Part shown: positions 23,140-35,200 of the stretch, piece by piece
How the letters are laid out: every line of letters begins with the position of its first letter
Numbering within the stretch: the stretch's first letter is position 1
Assembly: GCA_030549495.1 (NCBI GenBank)
Contig: JAUIRK010000897.1
Location: 580,001 to 644,000, forward strand
Reading direction: 5' to 3'
Length of the DNA stretch: 64,000 nucleotides
Source: Nectonema munidae
Taxonomy: Eukaryota > Nematomorpha > Nectonematoida > Nectonematidae
Notes under the pieces: generated by a model
What the model was told of the DNA's origin: nothing
Database searches by the model: none
Seen by the model: the letters and a program-made list of their open reading frames with translations, nothing else
Program-made: the position numbers and the translations under genes

Positions 23140-23910
23140 AATAGCGTATTGTGCATGATTAGTCAAGCATCTTGAAACGAGCTATTGTCATCCAGTATGG
23201 TCTTTAGTTTTTTCAGGAACTCCAGAAATTTTTCATTGCAAGTGGAATTTTCTAAAATTTTAGTGTGGTTCATGGGAACCATCAGAGTAATGCTCCTCTC
23301 TCGGAAAGAAGGAATAACTAGATTCATGGCCTAATTTCGATCTTGCCAAATTTCTTGAAAGGTAGGATTGAAACCTGATTATTCCATTATTTTTCGAAAA
23401 TTCTTGGGGGCGTTGACTCTTTCCAGTTTATGATGAAGTTTATTTAATGCGGTTTTCAAATCTTTTGAATAATTTATGTAAAAACATCATTTTCAAATCC
23501 AAATTTGAAAATCACCTTATATGATGAACTGGAAAGATTCAATGCTCTCGAGATAATTCAAAAAATAGAATATTCTCAATATTATAGAAATATTTCAAAA
23601 AACTGAGGGTGTATCTTCATTGATGAATCAGGTTTCAATCTTAGCCTTTCAAGAAATTTTGGAAGATCCAAATTAGGCGATAGGTCTAGCATAATTGTTC
23701 CTTCTTTCAGAGACAGAAACATTACTTTGATTGCTCCCATAAACTACACTATAATCCGGCACTTCAAAATTTTATAAAATTCCACTTGCAATGGTGAAAA
23801 ATTTCTGGAGTTCATGAAAGAATTAAAGACTATACTGGATGACAATAGATCGTTTGAAGATTTTTGGCTTATCATGGGCAATGCTGCTACCTATAAAAAA
23901 ATTTAATGAA
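23140..23910. mobile_element. Head-to-head fragments of an IS630/Tc1-like transposase
   Basis: The plus strand at about 23600-23910 shows LGRSKLGDRSSIIVPSFRD then RNITLIAPINYT and FLEFMKELKTILDDNRSF, ending FWLIMGNAA. This is the order of IS630/Tc1-type DDE transposases (GRS..G.....P..R..N..LI.AI, then a MDNA-like block). The minus strand at about 23400-23150 carries a second decayed copy of the same stretch. The matching continues inward (a GATGAACTGGAAAGA block at 23523 and its reverse complement near 23430), so the whole is an inverted repeat of about 320 bases per arm around a spacer near 23470-23500. Both copies contain stops. Confidence 0.6.
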
Positions 23911-24464
23911 GGTAACAATTTATATAATGATATTATTTCCTATACTAATGGAAAAAGAGCGTGTGTTTTTATATTTAGTAGGCAATAATACGTATGTTTC
24001 TTGCACACATGTTTGCGGTTATTTCAAAATTTAAAATTAAAATAAATATAATCATAAAATAAAAACAAAAAGACGAGTTTAAATTGAAAAAAGATAAATT
24101 TAAATTGAAAAAGGACGAACTTAAAGTGAAAATGATACATTTTAGCCTAAATAAGAGTTAGAATTATATATAAATGCACAATAGTAGATTTAGAATAACT
24201 TTTTAAAAAAGATAATAACAAATGATTCAAATTATCAAAAGCTAAAATATTATTGGAAAGATCTATATTAAGTGAAGTTGAAATTACCTTTGATAGATAA
24301 GTGAAGTAAAGGATACGCTTGACTTGGCATTACGTAGCATGTTGTTAGAGGTTTAAGACACAGGTAGCCCACCAAGAGTTACAATACGGCTCGCTGAAAA
24401 TTTTTCGAAAATATTCAATGAGATGAAAACTTGAGATTTCCATTTTTACATCTTCTTTTATATA
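23911..24464. other. AT-rich sequence, nothing recognised
   Basis: A short run of near-repeats of AGACGAGTTTAAATTGAAAA lies at 24072-24130. The left terminus of the adjacent piggyBac element was sought here and not found. Confidence 0.4.
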
Positions 24465-24815
24465 GTGGATGCATCAGAATTGGCATCAGATTTTCTGCTG
24501 GAAATCATGGACTTCCGATTTGACTCTGTGAGAAAAACAAACTTTTACAACCGATTTATTTTGATCAATATATTGTTTCTAAATATCTGCACAAAAATTT
24601 GATACTTAAATGTTTGATTGGATTCATCAAATTTAAAGCAAATATTTTAAGTGATGAATATCAATAAGTCAAAATATAGAATAAGACTTGATCACATGAA
24701 TGATACTTTGACAGTTTTGAAAAACTCTTGATTTTGATGAAATGATTAAGAAGAATAGGTTTCAAGTTTGTAGATAGATCGGAAAAGAAGAATTAGGAAA
24801 AAAACTTTCATCCAC
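24465..24815. repeat. Direct repeat, left copy (about 345 bp)
   Basis: From GTGGATGCATCAGAATTGGC to GAAGAATTAGGAAAAAAACTTT this segment is nearly identical to 27559-27903 in the same orientation. The left copy overlaps the last codons of the piggyBac relic, so it is probably that element's 3' end sequence. Confidence 0.85.
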
Positions 24816-26529
24816 AACTTGAGCAGGCAGTTTTTGAATGATTCTTGCAGATGAAACGAGAACACTTAGAACAAGTTCTTGTTGTTTTATTTCTTTTATT
24901 CAAACATATATAGCAAGCCCCTCTTTTTGAACTTGATTCTTCATTTGTATCTCTTTAAATCCATAAAAAGATAATAAAAGACTTAATTTGTATAGGAAGT
25001 TCAAAAATAAGTTGCTCATCACTTTCATGCATTCTTCAGCCAGACGTAAAACAAAGATTTTTTATTTTAAAAAAATTTCTACCACTTTGTTTAGAGTTAG
25101 GAAAATTTTCGGGTAAGTTGTATCGTGATACAATCCATGTGTTAAGACAAGTAATGTCTAAATAATTACAGAATGCTGCTAAAGGCCATCTTCTACGTGG
25201 TTTGTATGATCTGTAGTTTCTTATCATCCTATTAGCAGCATCTACCCCTGATTTAAATTTGTTGTAGTAAAGTAAACTTACAGGTTTAGAATGTTCTCCC
25301 ATTGTTTCTATGTTTTTATGTTGGGACGATAAAACGTAAACTACTTTAAAGTTTTTTCTGGCATGTCTCCTAGGTATGTAAGCACTAAGAGAGGCATAGT
25401 CCGAATAAACTGTTTTACTTTCGCATTTAGCAAGTTTTAAGGTCTTGAGATAATCAGCTTTCAATATTCTTGGGATGAATCTTTTGTTTCCGTTTACAGT
25501 ACCACATAGAGTTATATCCTTTGTTTGACACCAAACTACTAAATTATGGCTGGTAAAAAATCTATCTGTGAAAATACCACATCCAGAAGAGACTTGAGTA
25601 TCTTCAATAAGCCTTTTACAAATATTTATGGCTGAAAAATAAGTACGGTCTGACAGACCAGAAATATAAATTTCTGGCATCAAACAGTAATAATACTCAG
25701 CATAGTTTATATGATAATATTTCAGGCCATAGTGACCCGGCTTTTTAGGATCATATATTTTCAACGGACAACGTCCCCTAAAGCTGACAAGTTGTTCATC
25801 TATAGTTAAGTGTGAGTGAGGTGTCCAGTAAAATGAAAAAACCTTACGAAAATCATCATGTATTTTTCTTATTGGACTTAACTTATCATTTTTATCTTTC
25901 ACTTTTATCATCAAATGTAATAAAAATATGTATACGTGTAAACATATTTCTGCCTATGCACGCTCTTAAAAAGGGATTTCCATGAGAAGAAAAAAGATCT
26001 GATATTTTAACCTTCTGGTCACCGTTTTGCCCAACATAGAGTAATGAAGAAAAATATGAAAGCAAATGAAAGATCTGAAAATTTTGATAGTACGTCTTTA
26101 AATTCAAGTGTTTAGGCTTAGGAGACCTAAAATATTTAGTCTTACTACATAAAATAATTAAAAAGAATAAACTTACGAGTAGTTTTTCCCCATCTTGTTC
26201 AAAGTCATCTCATAAATATATGTGATCAAATTGACGTCAAAGAACAATTTAAATATTTCTAAAATGTCTTTCGTTCTTTTCATTGTTCCCTTAGGGCCAT
26301 GTGGATCTCTTATGGTGTTTCTTATATTTGTCCTAGGAGTTCTGCCAAAGATTGAAGAACTTGATTCCCATGAAAAAATAGTCTTGTCAGGCGCAATTAA
26401 ACTAACGTCAATAACTTCTGTAGTCTCTGAACATGAGGATTCAGAACTTGAAAAAGAACTTACATCAGAGTCAGATTCGGAGAAACTCAAATCAACAGAT
26501 GAGGAGGAAGCAGAAGAACTCATACACAA
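24812..26529 (-). pseudogene. piggyBac transposase relic, nearly full length
   Basis: Order on the minus strand: an acidic Ser-rich start (26529), GRTPRTNIRN and FFDVNLITYIYEMT, a GTAAGT donor at 26172 with a short intron, then SPKPK...FLRACIGRNMFTRI-FITFDD (26130-25910). The main DDE block follows (25914-25036): DKLSPIRKIHDDF, LTIDEQLVSFRGRC, GIFTDRFFTSHNL, CGTVNGNKRF, NKFKSGVDAANRMIRNY and RRRWPLAAFCNYLDI. The cysteine-rich end is CYICLNKRNKTTRTCSKC...CSSCG, stopping near 24812. One frameshift lies near 25910. Between the DDE block and the cysteine domain there is a TGA at 25036 and a further in-frame TAA, so the copy is inactive although little decayed. Confidence 0.85.
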
Positions 26530-27557
26530 TTTTGAAAAGAGGAAAAACTGAGGGAAAACGAAAGAAAGAAAAACAGGAGAAACCGCAATTGGAAAGCGAA
26601 CGAGATCAAACGAGAAAAAAACAATAGGAGTGAAGAAAGCAGAATTGTATGGAATGAAACTATAAATTCAATCCAATAACGAAAGAATCTTATGATTGAA
26701 TATTGGCTTGAGTTGAAAACAATATAAGAAAGCAAACGCAGATAGAAATGAAAAATGTAAACTGAGATGGATTGTTTTGAAATATGGATAAACAACAACT
26801 GGTAGATAAATATCGAATTATATACATTCTAATCATATTATATACCATGCTTCAAGCATAAAATATAAAGAGAATCGTATGATTGTTTATCATTTGTAAA
26901 GGTATGGTAAATATTCACATGAGAAACTCATGATTGAGCGTGGTTATATGGTGTCGTATTTTCATAGATAAATGAACTATGAGCAGCTTGGCAGAGTAGA
27001 TATAAATAAAACTTTTCGTTGAGAGAGAGGAATACCTAATTTTCTCTCATTGTCGGACATGAAAATCATTTTTTCTCAAAATATGAAGAAAAAAAAACCC
27101 AATTTTTATGATGATAAAAGGGCAAGATTTAGTTATCCAACGTACTTGATAAGTTTAGTCCTTATCCAGTTTCTTAGTTAACTTAAAAAAATAGGAAAGC
27201 TGAATTTGAATTAAGTTTTATAAAGGATTTTGAGTACCTTTTACCAAATACGTGCATTTCGATTTATGGAATCATTTAAAATATAGATGGCGTTAAATCA
27301 AAATTTTTAAAAGTAGAGAAAGTTTGTAAATATAAGTTTTCTAATGAATTTAGATTCTCTATATCACATAAAAATTAATATTAAGTCAAGTTGAATTTTA
27401 TTTAATAATAACAAAACAATCTAGTTCATTGTTTACAATTTTTCGAATTTACTTCATTCAATTTTTATTTCCTAAGTATATATTTAAAATTTGCGGATAA
27501 AATACATTGAGTACGTATTCGGAGTAAGTGCAGAAGGACATGTTATGCGAGGGTTAA
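26530..27557 (-). mobile_element. 5' flank of the piggyBac relic with a TTAA terminus
   Basis: The sequence at 27548-27557 reads ATGCGAGGGTTAA-like; on the minus strand it is TTAACCCTCGCATAACATG, the form of a piggyBac terminal repeat next to its TTAA target. If this is the right end, the element spans at most about 24465-27557. No matching left terminus was found, so the left end may be lost. Confidence 0.5.
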
Positions 27558-27903
27558 AGTGGATGCATCAGAATGGGCATCAGATTTTCTGCTGGAAATC
27601 ATGGACTTCCGATTTGACTCTGTGAGAAAAACAAACTTTTACAACCGATTTATTTTGATCAATATATTGTTTCTAAATATCTGCTCAAAAATTTGATGTT
27701 ATGTGTGGTGCGATTCATCATTTAAAGCAAATATTTTAAGTGATGAATATCAATAAGTCAAAACATAGAATAAGACTTGATCACATGAATGATACTTTGA
27801 CAGTTTTGAAAAACTCTTGATTTTGATGAAATGATTAAGAAGAATAGGTGTCAAGTTTGTAGAAGATCGGAAAAGAAGAATTAGGAATAAAAACTTTATC
27901 CAA
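27558..27903. repeat. Direct repeat, right copy (about 345 bp)
   Basis: It matches 24464-24815 in direct orientation with a few differences, and begins directly after the GGGTTAA terminus. It may be the truncated 3' end of a second piggyBac copy abutting the first. Confidence 0.85.
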
Positions 27904-27951
27904 ACCTTTTTAGAAAATCCTTAAAAACGTATAAAGGTATCATTCGGTACG

Positions 27952-28229
27952 AAAATTTTTGACAATTTCGCTAAAAATAAAATTTAATTTCTTCAAAATT
28001 GAATTCAATTTGTTTAAAAGCATGAAGAAATAAAAAAAAGGTATTTAACTTTTGTAAGAATTAAAAATAAGTTGTCAACAAAATAGTTGTACAACTATAG
28101 TAATAAAAAAAGATTTTTTATTTTTACAAAAGTTAAATACCTATTTTTTTAACTTCTTCATGCTTTTAAACAAATTGAATTCAATTTTGAAGAAATTATA
28201 TTTTATTTTTAGCGAAATTGTCAAAATTT
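27952..28229. repeat. Long near-perfect palindrome
   Basis: The left arm, about 27952-28056, starts AAAATTTTTGACAATTTCGC. It is the reverse complement of the right arm, about 28126-28228, which ends AGCGAAATTGTCAAAATTT. The arms are roughly 103 bases with few mismatches, around a 70-base spacer that holds its own GTTGTACAAC palindrome. A foldback or MITE-type element is the likely origin. No coding capacity. Confidence 0.85.
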
Positions 28230-28523
28230 GCATAAAATTTGTTTTAATTGCATTCAAAATGTATAACTTCCTGAGAGTAAGTACTATGCAAAAAAGAGAT
28301 AAAATAATTTTATTAAAATTTGGATTTTGCCTTTAAAAATGATTTAAAAAGTTAAAATGACAAGTGAGTAACAAAAATGAGAACTAATATAAGAAGCAAA
28401 TCGTTTTTTAAAAGCATTGTATTGCACCAGACAATGGTCGTATGATATCAAAAACAATATAATTTTGCAAGATTAAAATAAAATATCATATTTAAAAAAG
28501 GAGTATAATAGCATTCTGCGTAG

Positions 28524-29222
28524 CTAAATTAAAAGAATTCTAACCAAATCTTTACAACCTTTTTTGGTAAAGTCGTGCTCGTCCAACAAATCGATGTTGA
28601 TTTCCTTCTTTTTTGTCAGATTGAATGGTTTCGTTGCAAACATCTCTTCGCCGAAAGAACTCTCGAAATGGAGGAAGCATTTCTTAATGTGTTTGTGTTG
28701 TAGAGGCAAGAAGGGAATGTGGACAACGTTTTCAATCGATGAAATCGCGTCAAACTTTTCCTCCACTGGACGCGTTGTGAAAAGGCGGGAAAAGCGATGA
28801 TAAGGGATATTTGAACGCTGTAAATTTTCATTCAAACTTTGACTGAGTGTAAGTTCGGAGATTTTTTCGGAAAACAAAGTCGAATGAAAAATGCGAATGA
28901 TAGGTGTTTGGAAGAAATCTGGTGAATAAGCTTGGAAAAAATCGTCTATTCTGTTGTTAACATGGTGTTTTTTCACACGCTCTTTTTCAAATCCTTCTAC
29001 ATTGATAATGTTGAGACAGTTCTCCTTTATTTTCGAGCCGAGATCGTGTGAGGAAGTAAAGAAATTTGCAAGATCAACATTGATCACATGAGAACACTTG
29101 ACAGCTCTGGCCAGTATGTTCACAATATGACTCTTGCCAACACCAACTCCTCCATGGAAAAAGAGATTGACCGGTTCACGACAACTTCTACACCACACTA
29201 AAGGCTGCAAAGCTTCTAGAAT
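28524..29222 (-). CDS. Torsin-like gene, exon 2 (AAA+ domain, stop)
   Basis: The acceptor is TTTTTTTTTAG before ATTCTAGAAGC. The exon encodes residues 253-484 from ILEALQPLVW to LVRILLI, with TAG at 28524-28526. It contains the P-loop, a degenerate Walker B, an RIFHSTLFSEKI stretch where torsins have their sensor-I Asn (Thr here), the IPFLPL motif and the GCK motif. Confidence 0.85.
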   Translation of the reverse strand: MLEALQPLVWCRSCREPVNLFFHGGVGVGKSHIVNILARAVKCSHVINVDLANFFTSSHDLGSKIKENCLNIINVEGFEKERVKKHHVNNRIDDFFQAYSPDFFQTPIIRIFHSTLFSEKISELTLSQSLNENLQRSNIPYHRFSRLFTTRPVEEKFDAISSIENVVHIPFLPLQHKHIKKCFLHFESSFGEEMFATKPFNLTKKKEINIDLLDEHDFTKKGCKDLVRILLI

Positions 29223-32200
29223 CTAAAAAAAAACAAAAAGTAGTAAAGATATTTTATCTAAGCAGACTTTTACACATCGAGTGTTTTTGGAGCGTTGTTG
29301 AAGATATATGAGAAGTAAGTCGCTTTTATGAGGAGTCTTTGTAAATGTGCAAATAAAAATCTTGCGACTGATAAACAACGTGTTATCTCAGAAAAACTAT
29401 CATTCTTTCGAGTACTAAAAGAGAACTCATTCATGGGATTAAGTTTAAAAAAATCAGTAGATATCGTAGGGCGTAGTGAATATTTCATTTAAGAAGTCAC
29501 TTTATTTACTATTTTGCGTAACAGATGAGCATATTTACAGGCCCAAAAGTCGGCTATGCAAATTGGAAAAGTAATTTTAGAAAAAACATGCTGTTATGCC
29601 AATTTATTAGTAAAAGTGAGAAAAACAAAATTGTTTAGGGCTATGAATGAAATTTGAAATTTTGGAGAAGACTAAATCTTCCGCTCAATGATCATTTTAT
29701 TGGGGGACAGAGTAAGCCAGCTCTATCCCAATAAATTAGATTATTAGAACACTGCAAAGTAATGTAGATTAGGGCCTGACATTCGTTCTTCTTTTCAATG
29801 CAGTCAAGAAACGATAATAAAACACACCTTTCCCATTAAAATGAACATATGTGCGCACTATCATGAATGCAATTATAATTGCATCAACAGTACAGTCAAA
29901 CCTGTATTCGGACATCACTCAAGGGAACCATCAAAAGTGGTTGCTAAACGAAGGTCGAATAAACACAATCGGAAGTAATAGACTGGAATAGCAAGGCATG
30001 GAATATTTCAATCATTGTATCGCGTTTTTCAGTTTTTATTGTAAAAAGACGATTTGTGATAAAGTTTGCGATTATCTTAAGGTTGGGGCGGATTTTAAAT
30101 AATGATTATGCTTCTGACCCTCTGAATTTTTTAAATACAATTTTGATTCTCCTTTTTTCCCTTCTAAAATTCTGAATCTCAAAATACGATTATATTTCTA
30201 ATTCTGATTAGTAGAAAACATATTTGTAGATATTTACCGGTGAGTTTAGCTAGCGGTGGAAAGATGTATTGCTTTCATTTCCAGTGCCTTACTGGACTCG
30301 TAACAGCTGTCAAACATTAAAGGGTAGATATACATAACTTCTAGATGTAGGAATGAAAAATCCTTATCTACCCATGATATCTAATCTGTGGGTGGAATGT
30401 CATTTAATTGTGTTGCCTGGATAGGAGAAGGGTTTTATAGAACTTAGTTCTTAGTTTTACACAAAACTCTGCTCATTCGCCCGATGTATACAAGCGAAGC
30501 TAGCAGCGCTACATTTACTGAGAGAAAGAGATTTTGTGGTTCTCTAGATCTTATTTTGATTGTGATTTTGCGTTTTTAAGAAGGATTATTATGATTCTGA
30601 TGATGAATCTGATCATAATCAAGCACAACTCGACAAAGGTACAAATCAATTTGTTAGGTTAGGAAGACTCGTTGATGAAGAATAGAGACTTTTTGGTTTT
30701 AAATAATTGAAAATAATGAAATATTCAATGACATTAGAATAATTTCCACGTTCAGTAATCATTCACTTATTGAAAATTTGTGTAATCATTATGCTTATTC
30801 TTCTGATATATATATGATTTAAAATAAACTTTTGCATCAGATAATCATATTAAGAAAGTAAAACATTTGAAGAGAAGCTTTACTAACTCAAACATTCGGT
30901 GAACACGAAAGTGGGAATGGAAAATTAAGTCCCGTCTCAACCCTCGGTATTGATAGACGCCTTTTTTGAGAACGAATTTTCTGAGACTGAGTTTTCCTAT
31001 TTTTTCAACGAAATATTAGTAAGAACTTAAATCTCAGCTAAAAAAGTTATTGCACAAAATTGCCTGAAGTATATCCCTTCAAATTTCGTGAAATTTTGTA
31101 AAGTCGCTAGCTGCACCTTTTGATATCATTTTCATGATAGTTGTTGGATGACGCTCTTATGTCAAAAACTGTCAATAAAAATCAAAAATTAGAATTTTTC
31201 AACAAAATTTGGATATTATCTACAGTTATCCTAATAACTTAGTGTATACTTCTTTGAAAATTTATAATTATATACAGTTTTGAAAGCATAATACTTATAT
31301 ATATTCAATTTTTTTAAATAAACATGACTACTTTTTGGAAAATATCAATCAAAATTTTGCTTAATGACAAATATATCTAATAAAATATTTATCCAAATTT
31401 TATATAAAATGTTTTTATATTAAATCGGCAATACTGATTTCATTTCTGGACTCAGATTTCGCATCTAAGGTTTGAAAATATTTGGCATAAATTATCCGTT
31501 TTTATACCAAACGACCACGATGGTTTAATTTACAAAATCCATTTTTGCAAGTAGAGTTAGTAAATGCAAATCAAATTAGTTATGTATCCCTGAAAATTAT
31601 TTAAAAATATTCATAGATATTTAAGATTTTATAGTAAATCGACAATGATTTCATTTCTGAACTTGGTTTTTGCAATTAGAGTATAAGGACGCGGGTGGTA
31701 AAATATTATCAATCAAATTTCCCATTTCAGAAATCCAAGTCTACATGTTTTTGATCAGAACAGAGGCGCACATCCTCAAATTTTTTTTAAAATGAGCAGA
31801 GAACACATGACACCCGAGAATACACTTGCACTCTCAGCTCCTAATCGCACCATTACTGCATATAACTGTAGGGATTTTATCAAGTTGAATGATCTTGTTT
31901 GTAATTGTGATCGCCTCACTACCTTCTGGGTTAACAAGATGACAAAATCATTGATAAAGCAAAAACAAATTGTCAATTTTTCATGTCCACTATTAGTTTT
32001 ACACTCATCTATTAGAGTTGAAAACATTTCCATTCTTCAATTTTATCTCTCATCACTTGAATAGAAAGAACAAATTATTCACATGATCGTGAATACAAAT
32101 ATAATTTGGAGATTTACAGCGTATCATAAACGCTGAAGTAGTCAATTTTTATTCGGTCAATAAAGTCAAAAAAATTTTTGCTGTTAGGTCAAAAAAAATT

Positions 32201-35200
32201 TTAAATCAAAAAAAAAGTTGATAAAGTCAAAAATGTCATACTTTAATTTTTGAAAAAAATCAAAATTTTGTGAACTTATTTAAAAAAAAATTGTTATGTT
32301 GAGCTTATATTTATCAAATAAAATGTTTATTTTCAATTTTTTTTCAAGTTTTGTTTAGCACAAGTAAGTTACATAATAAAAATGGCGAGGGAAAATACGC
32401 ATATAAATTAAAGACTAATAACTTCCAAGTTTATTTATAAATTGAATTAAAATTTAACATAGTGATATATAAAGGATTAATATACAGCTTTTATAAATTT
32501 CAAGTAAAACTACCCTATAAGTTTTCCACACTTTTGTCTTGAAGTTCACTTTTATTTTTTAATGCCATTTTAAAGGTAAAATACGCATAAAAACTTACTG
32601 ACCATTAAAAATAGCAATAAGGTATTGAGCTCACTTTTTACAACAATTTTTATCAATGAGCAGAGCTTTTTTATACATTAAAAATTTTATTCTAAAATCG
32701 ATATTATTATATTCTTTGAATTTTGTTTGATTTTCAAAAGCCTTTTTCTTATATTTTTTATTTTATTTAAAAATAAATTAAAAAAAATAATGGGAATTTG
32801 ACTAAACAGCTTTTTATAATTGAACAAAACTATTTGAAACTGGCTCATATCGTCGAGAAATCACAAACACCGTATTTTTCAATTCAAGACGCCTACAAAA
32901 TCTTACAAGTATTAAGGTTTGAACAGGGCGTTTGTGGAATTAACAAATACTTGGAGAAAAGATTTGAAAAAAGTGATATTCCAAAAATCATGCGTTTAGA
33001 AAACTGTCTTATTTCACGCAGTGAATTCTTACTCTTACACAAATGTCCATCTACAACTACTTCAGTTGAACGTTCATTTTCAATGTTAAACAAACTTTTA
33101 TGTAAAGATCAAAACTTCGATCCAAAAATATCATTAAGTATATGTTGTTTTATTTCAATTCACATGTTTGAACGTTTATTTTTTATTCTTTAGTGCTAAT
33201 GTATTCAGCAATTAGTATGCAATAAAAATTTTTTGTTTCTGATGATATATAAATTGGAATATTTTCAAAAAAAAATTTAGGGAAAAAATTTCAAGTTTTT
33301 ACGTTTAAAAGTCAAAATTTCAAAAGGCAAAAGTGTTTAGGTCAAAAATTGTTCGCCCTGATTTCTAATAATAAGAAACCATAACATGACTATTGATTGC
33401 AAAGATATGACTAACGATAGCAAACATATGATTAACGATCACAAACGACTAGCGATTGCAAACTTATGACTAATGATTGATAAACCCTAAATTTACTCAT
33501 CATTTCAATCAATTCGATATACACAATAGTTATATAGCCTGGCTAGCTTCCCTGATAAACGAAAATTCTCGCGAGCGAATTTTGAGTTGCTTTTATTGAT
33601 ATCCTGTCCTGTATGATAATGATACGTCATAGTCTTATTTATCCTTATATTTTACACAATGCAAATACACCAAACTTGGGATTTACATCAAATGTGTATA
33701 CAAATACAAACATCAAACGCTGCTCACTATGAAAGATCACAGACAGGAAATCGATTTATACAAAGAAAGAAACGAGCTAAAAGATTTTTATCAACCTCTC
33801 CTCCTCTCACTAATTGTCAGGAATATATCAAATGAATTGGTTAGATGCATCTCTGTACTGAGACACTTTGCCGCCAAAATTAAATTTTTAAATTTATAAA
33901 AGTTAAAATTTTTAGCAACGAAGTGTTACCAAACTAGATTACTAACGCAGGAAAGCAAGGAATCATCTTATGTCATCTTGATATTATTGCTACCTACGCG
34001 TACATTGAGTTTGTAAAAGTAAGTTCTTTGAAAAAACATTTAGGACTTGGGTTGGGGTTAGGTTGTATTTGACAAGTATGAAGTCGTCAATTTAAGTTCG
34101 CCCTAAATAGAAATTGAAAGTCTAAAATATTTAGAATAAGGTTAGCTACAAACCTTAAATTTATATGAACTAATAGCTATTCAATTACCTAAGTGATAGG
34201 ACATAATTGCGTGATAATGAATTAGTTTGTGCAGAAAATAGTACAAAAAGTGCAAAATAAACTCCATACAAATTTACGCATTAGATCCAATGAAAAGCAG
34301 ACAATAAAGCTTTTACTGTACTGAAATGAATACACCAGTATCTAATGGGTCAACGCCAATCGTAAAGGCAAAGCTAGCATTTACCATTATTCACAATATC
34401 ACAAGAGGCACCTTTTAAAAACACAGATAACATTCATGAATAATAAGATTGCAATCATTTACTCACTTATAAGTTTTATTTAAGTAAAAACATTGCAACT
34501 TATTCAAGGCAATCTTGATTAAAAAAAAACTAAAATATTAAATAAAAGGAATATCTAGAAATAAAGATGCCATATATTTGATTTGTGGAAAAAAAGACTT
34601 GCTTGTTTAAAATTATATTTAGCAAATATAATAAAGGCATTTTTCCTATTTTTTTACAGTAATTTAACTCTTTCAGTTGCAGTAATCAATGGGGATAAAA
34701 CCTTTTAAGCTTTAAATTATAGAGAATACTTCCATATATAGTAATGTGCTTTAAAAAATATTTGCTTCCATGAAAAATTTGCGAGCTATTCTTTAAATTC
34801 CTGTATTATTAGATCAAATGAAGCGTTTAAATCAGTTAAAAAAAAGATATTAGCAAACGCAAAACTATTGGAGACGGCAGGGGGATGAAAGGCCTTTTTA
34901 CCCCCTCCCTGGATGTGAACCGCTCGAGATTGAGTTTATAATTAAATAACCATTTTCTTACGAATTAGGCTTTTGTATTGATTTATTATACTAAACGATC
35001 ATTGAAAAATAAATTAATCAAAACGGAAATTCCATGGATTTATAAAATTTGGAATTTATCCCTAGCAAATGTATAATTTAGCGTTTATTTTAAATACACG
35101 CTTGAAAATTTATATTTCAATTCAGTTTCAAGCGCATAGCACTAACGTTAATTAAAATTTTGATTGAGGAACAATTTTTCTCTAAAAGTATAATTACATC

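Noticed and set aside
29270-29488. Frame just upstream of torsin exon 2, considered as an extra torsin exon
   Set aside because: Joining exon 1 directly to exon 2 already gives the exact torsin spacing from GQHIA to the P-loop, and this frame has no torsin motif.
31776-32064. Overlapping open frames on both strands, tested as the upstream part of the hAT relic
   Set aside because: Neither translation matches hAT blocks. The stretch may be coding-like by chance.
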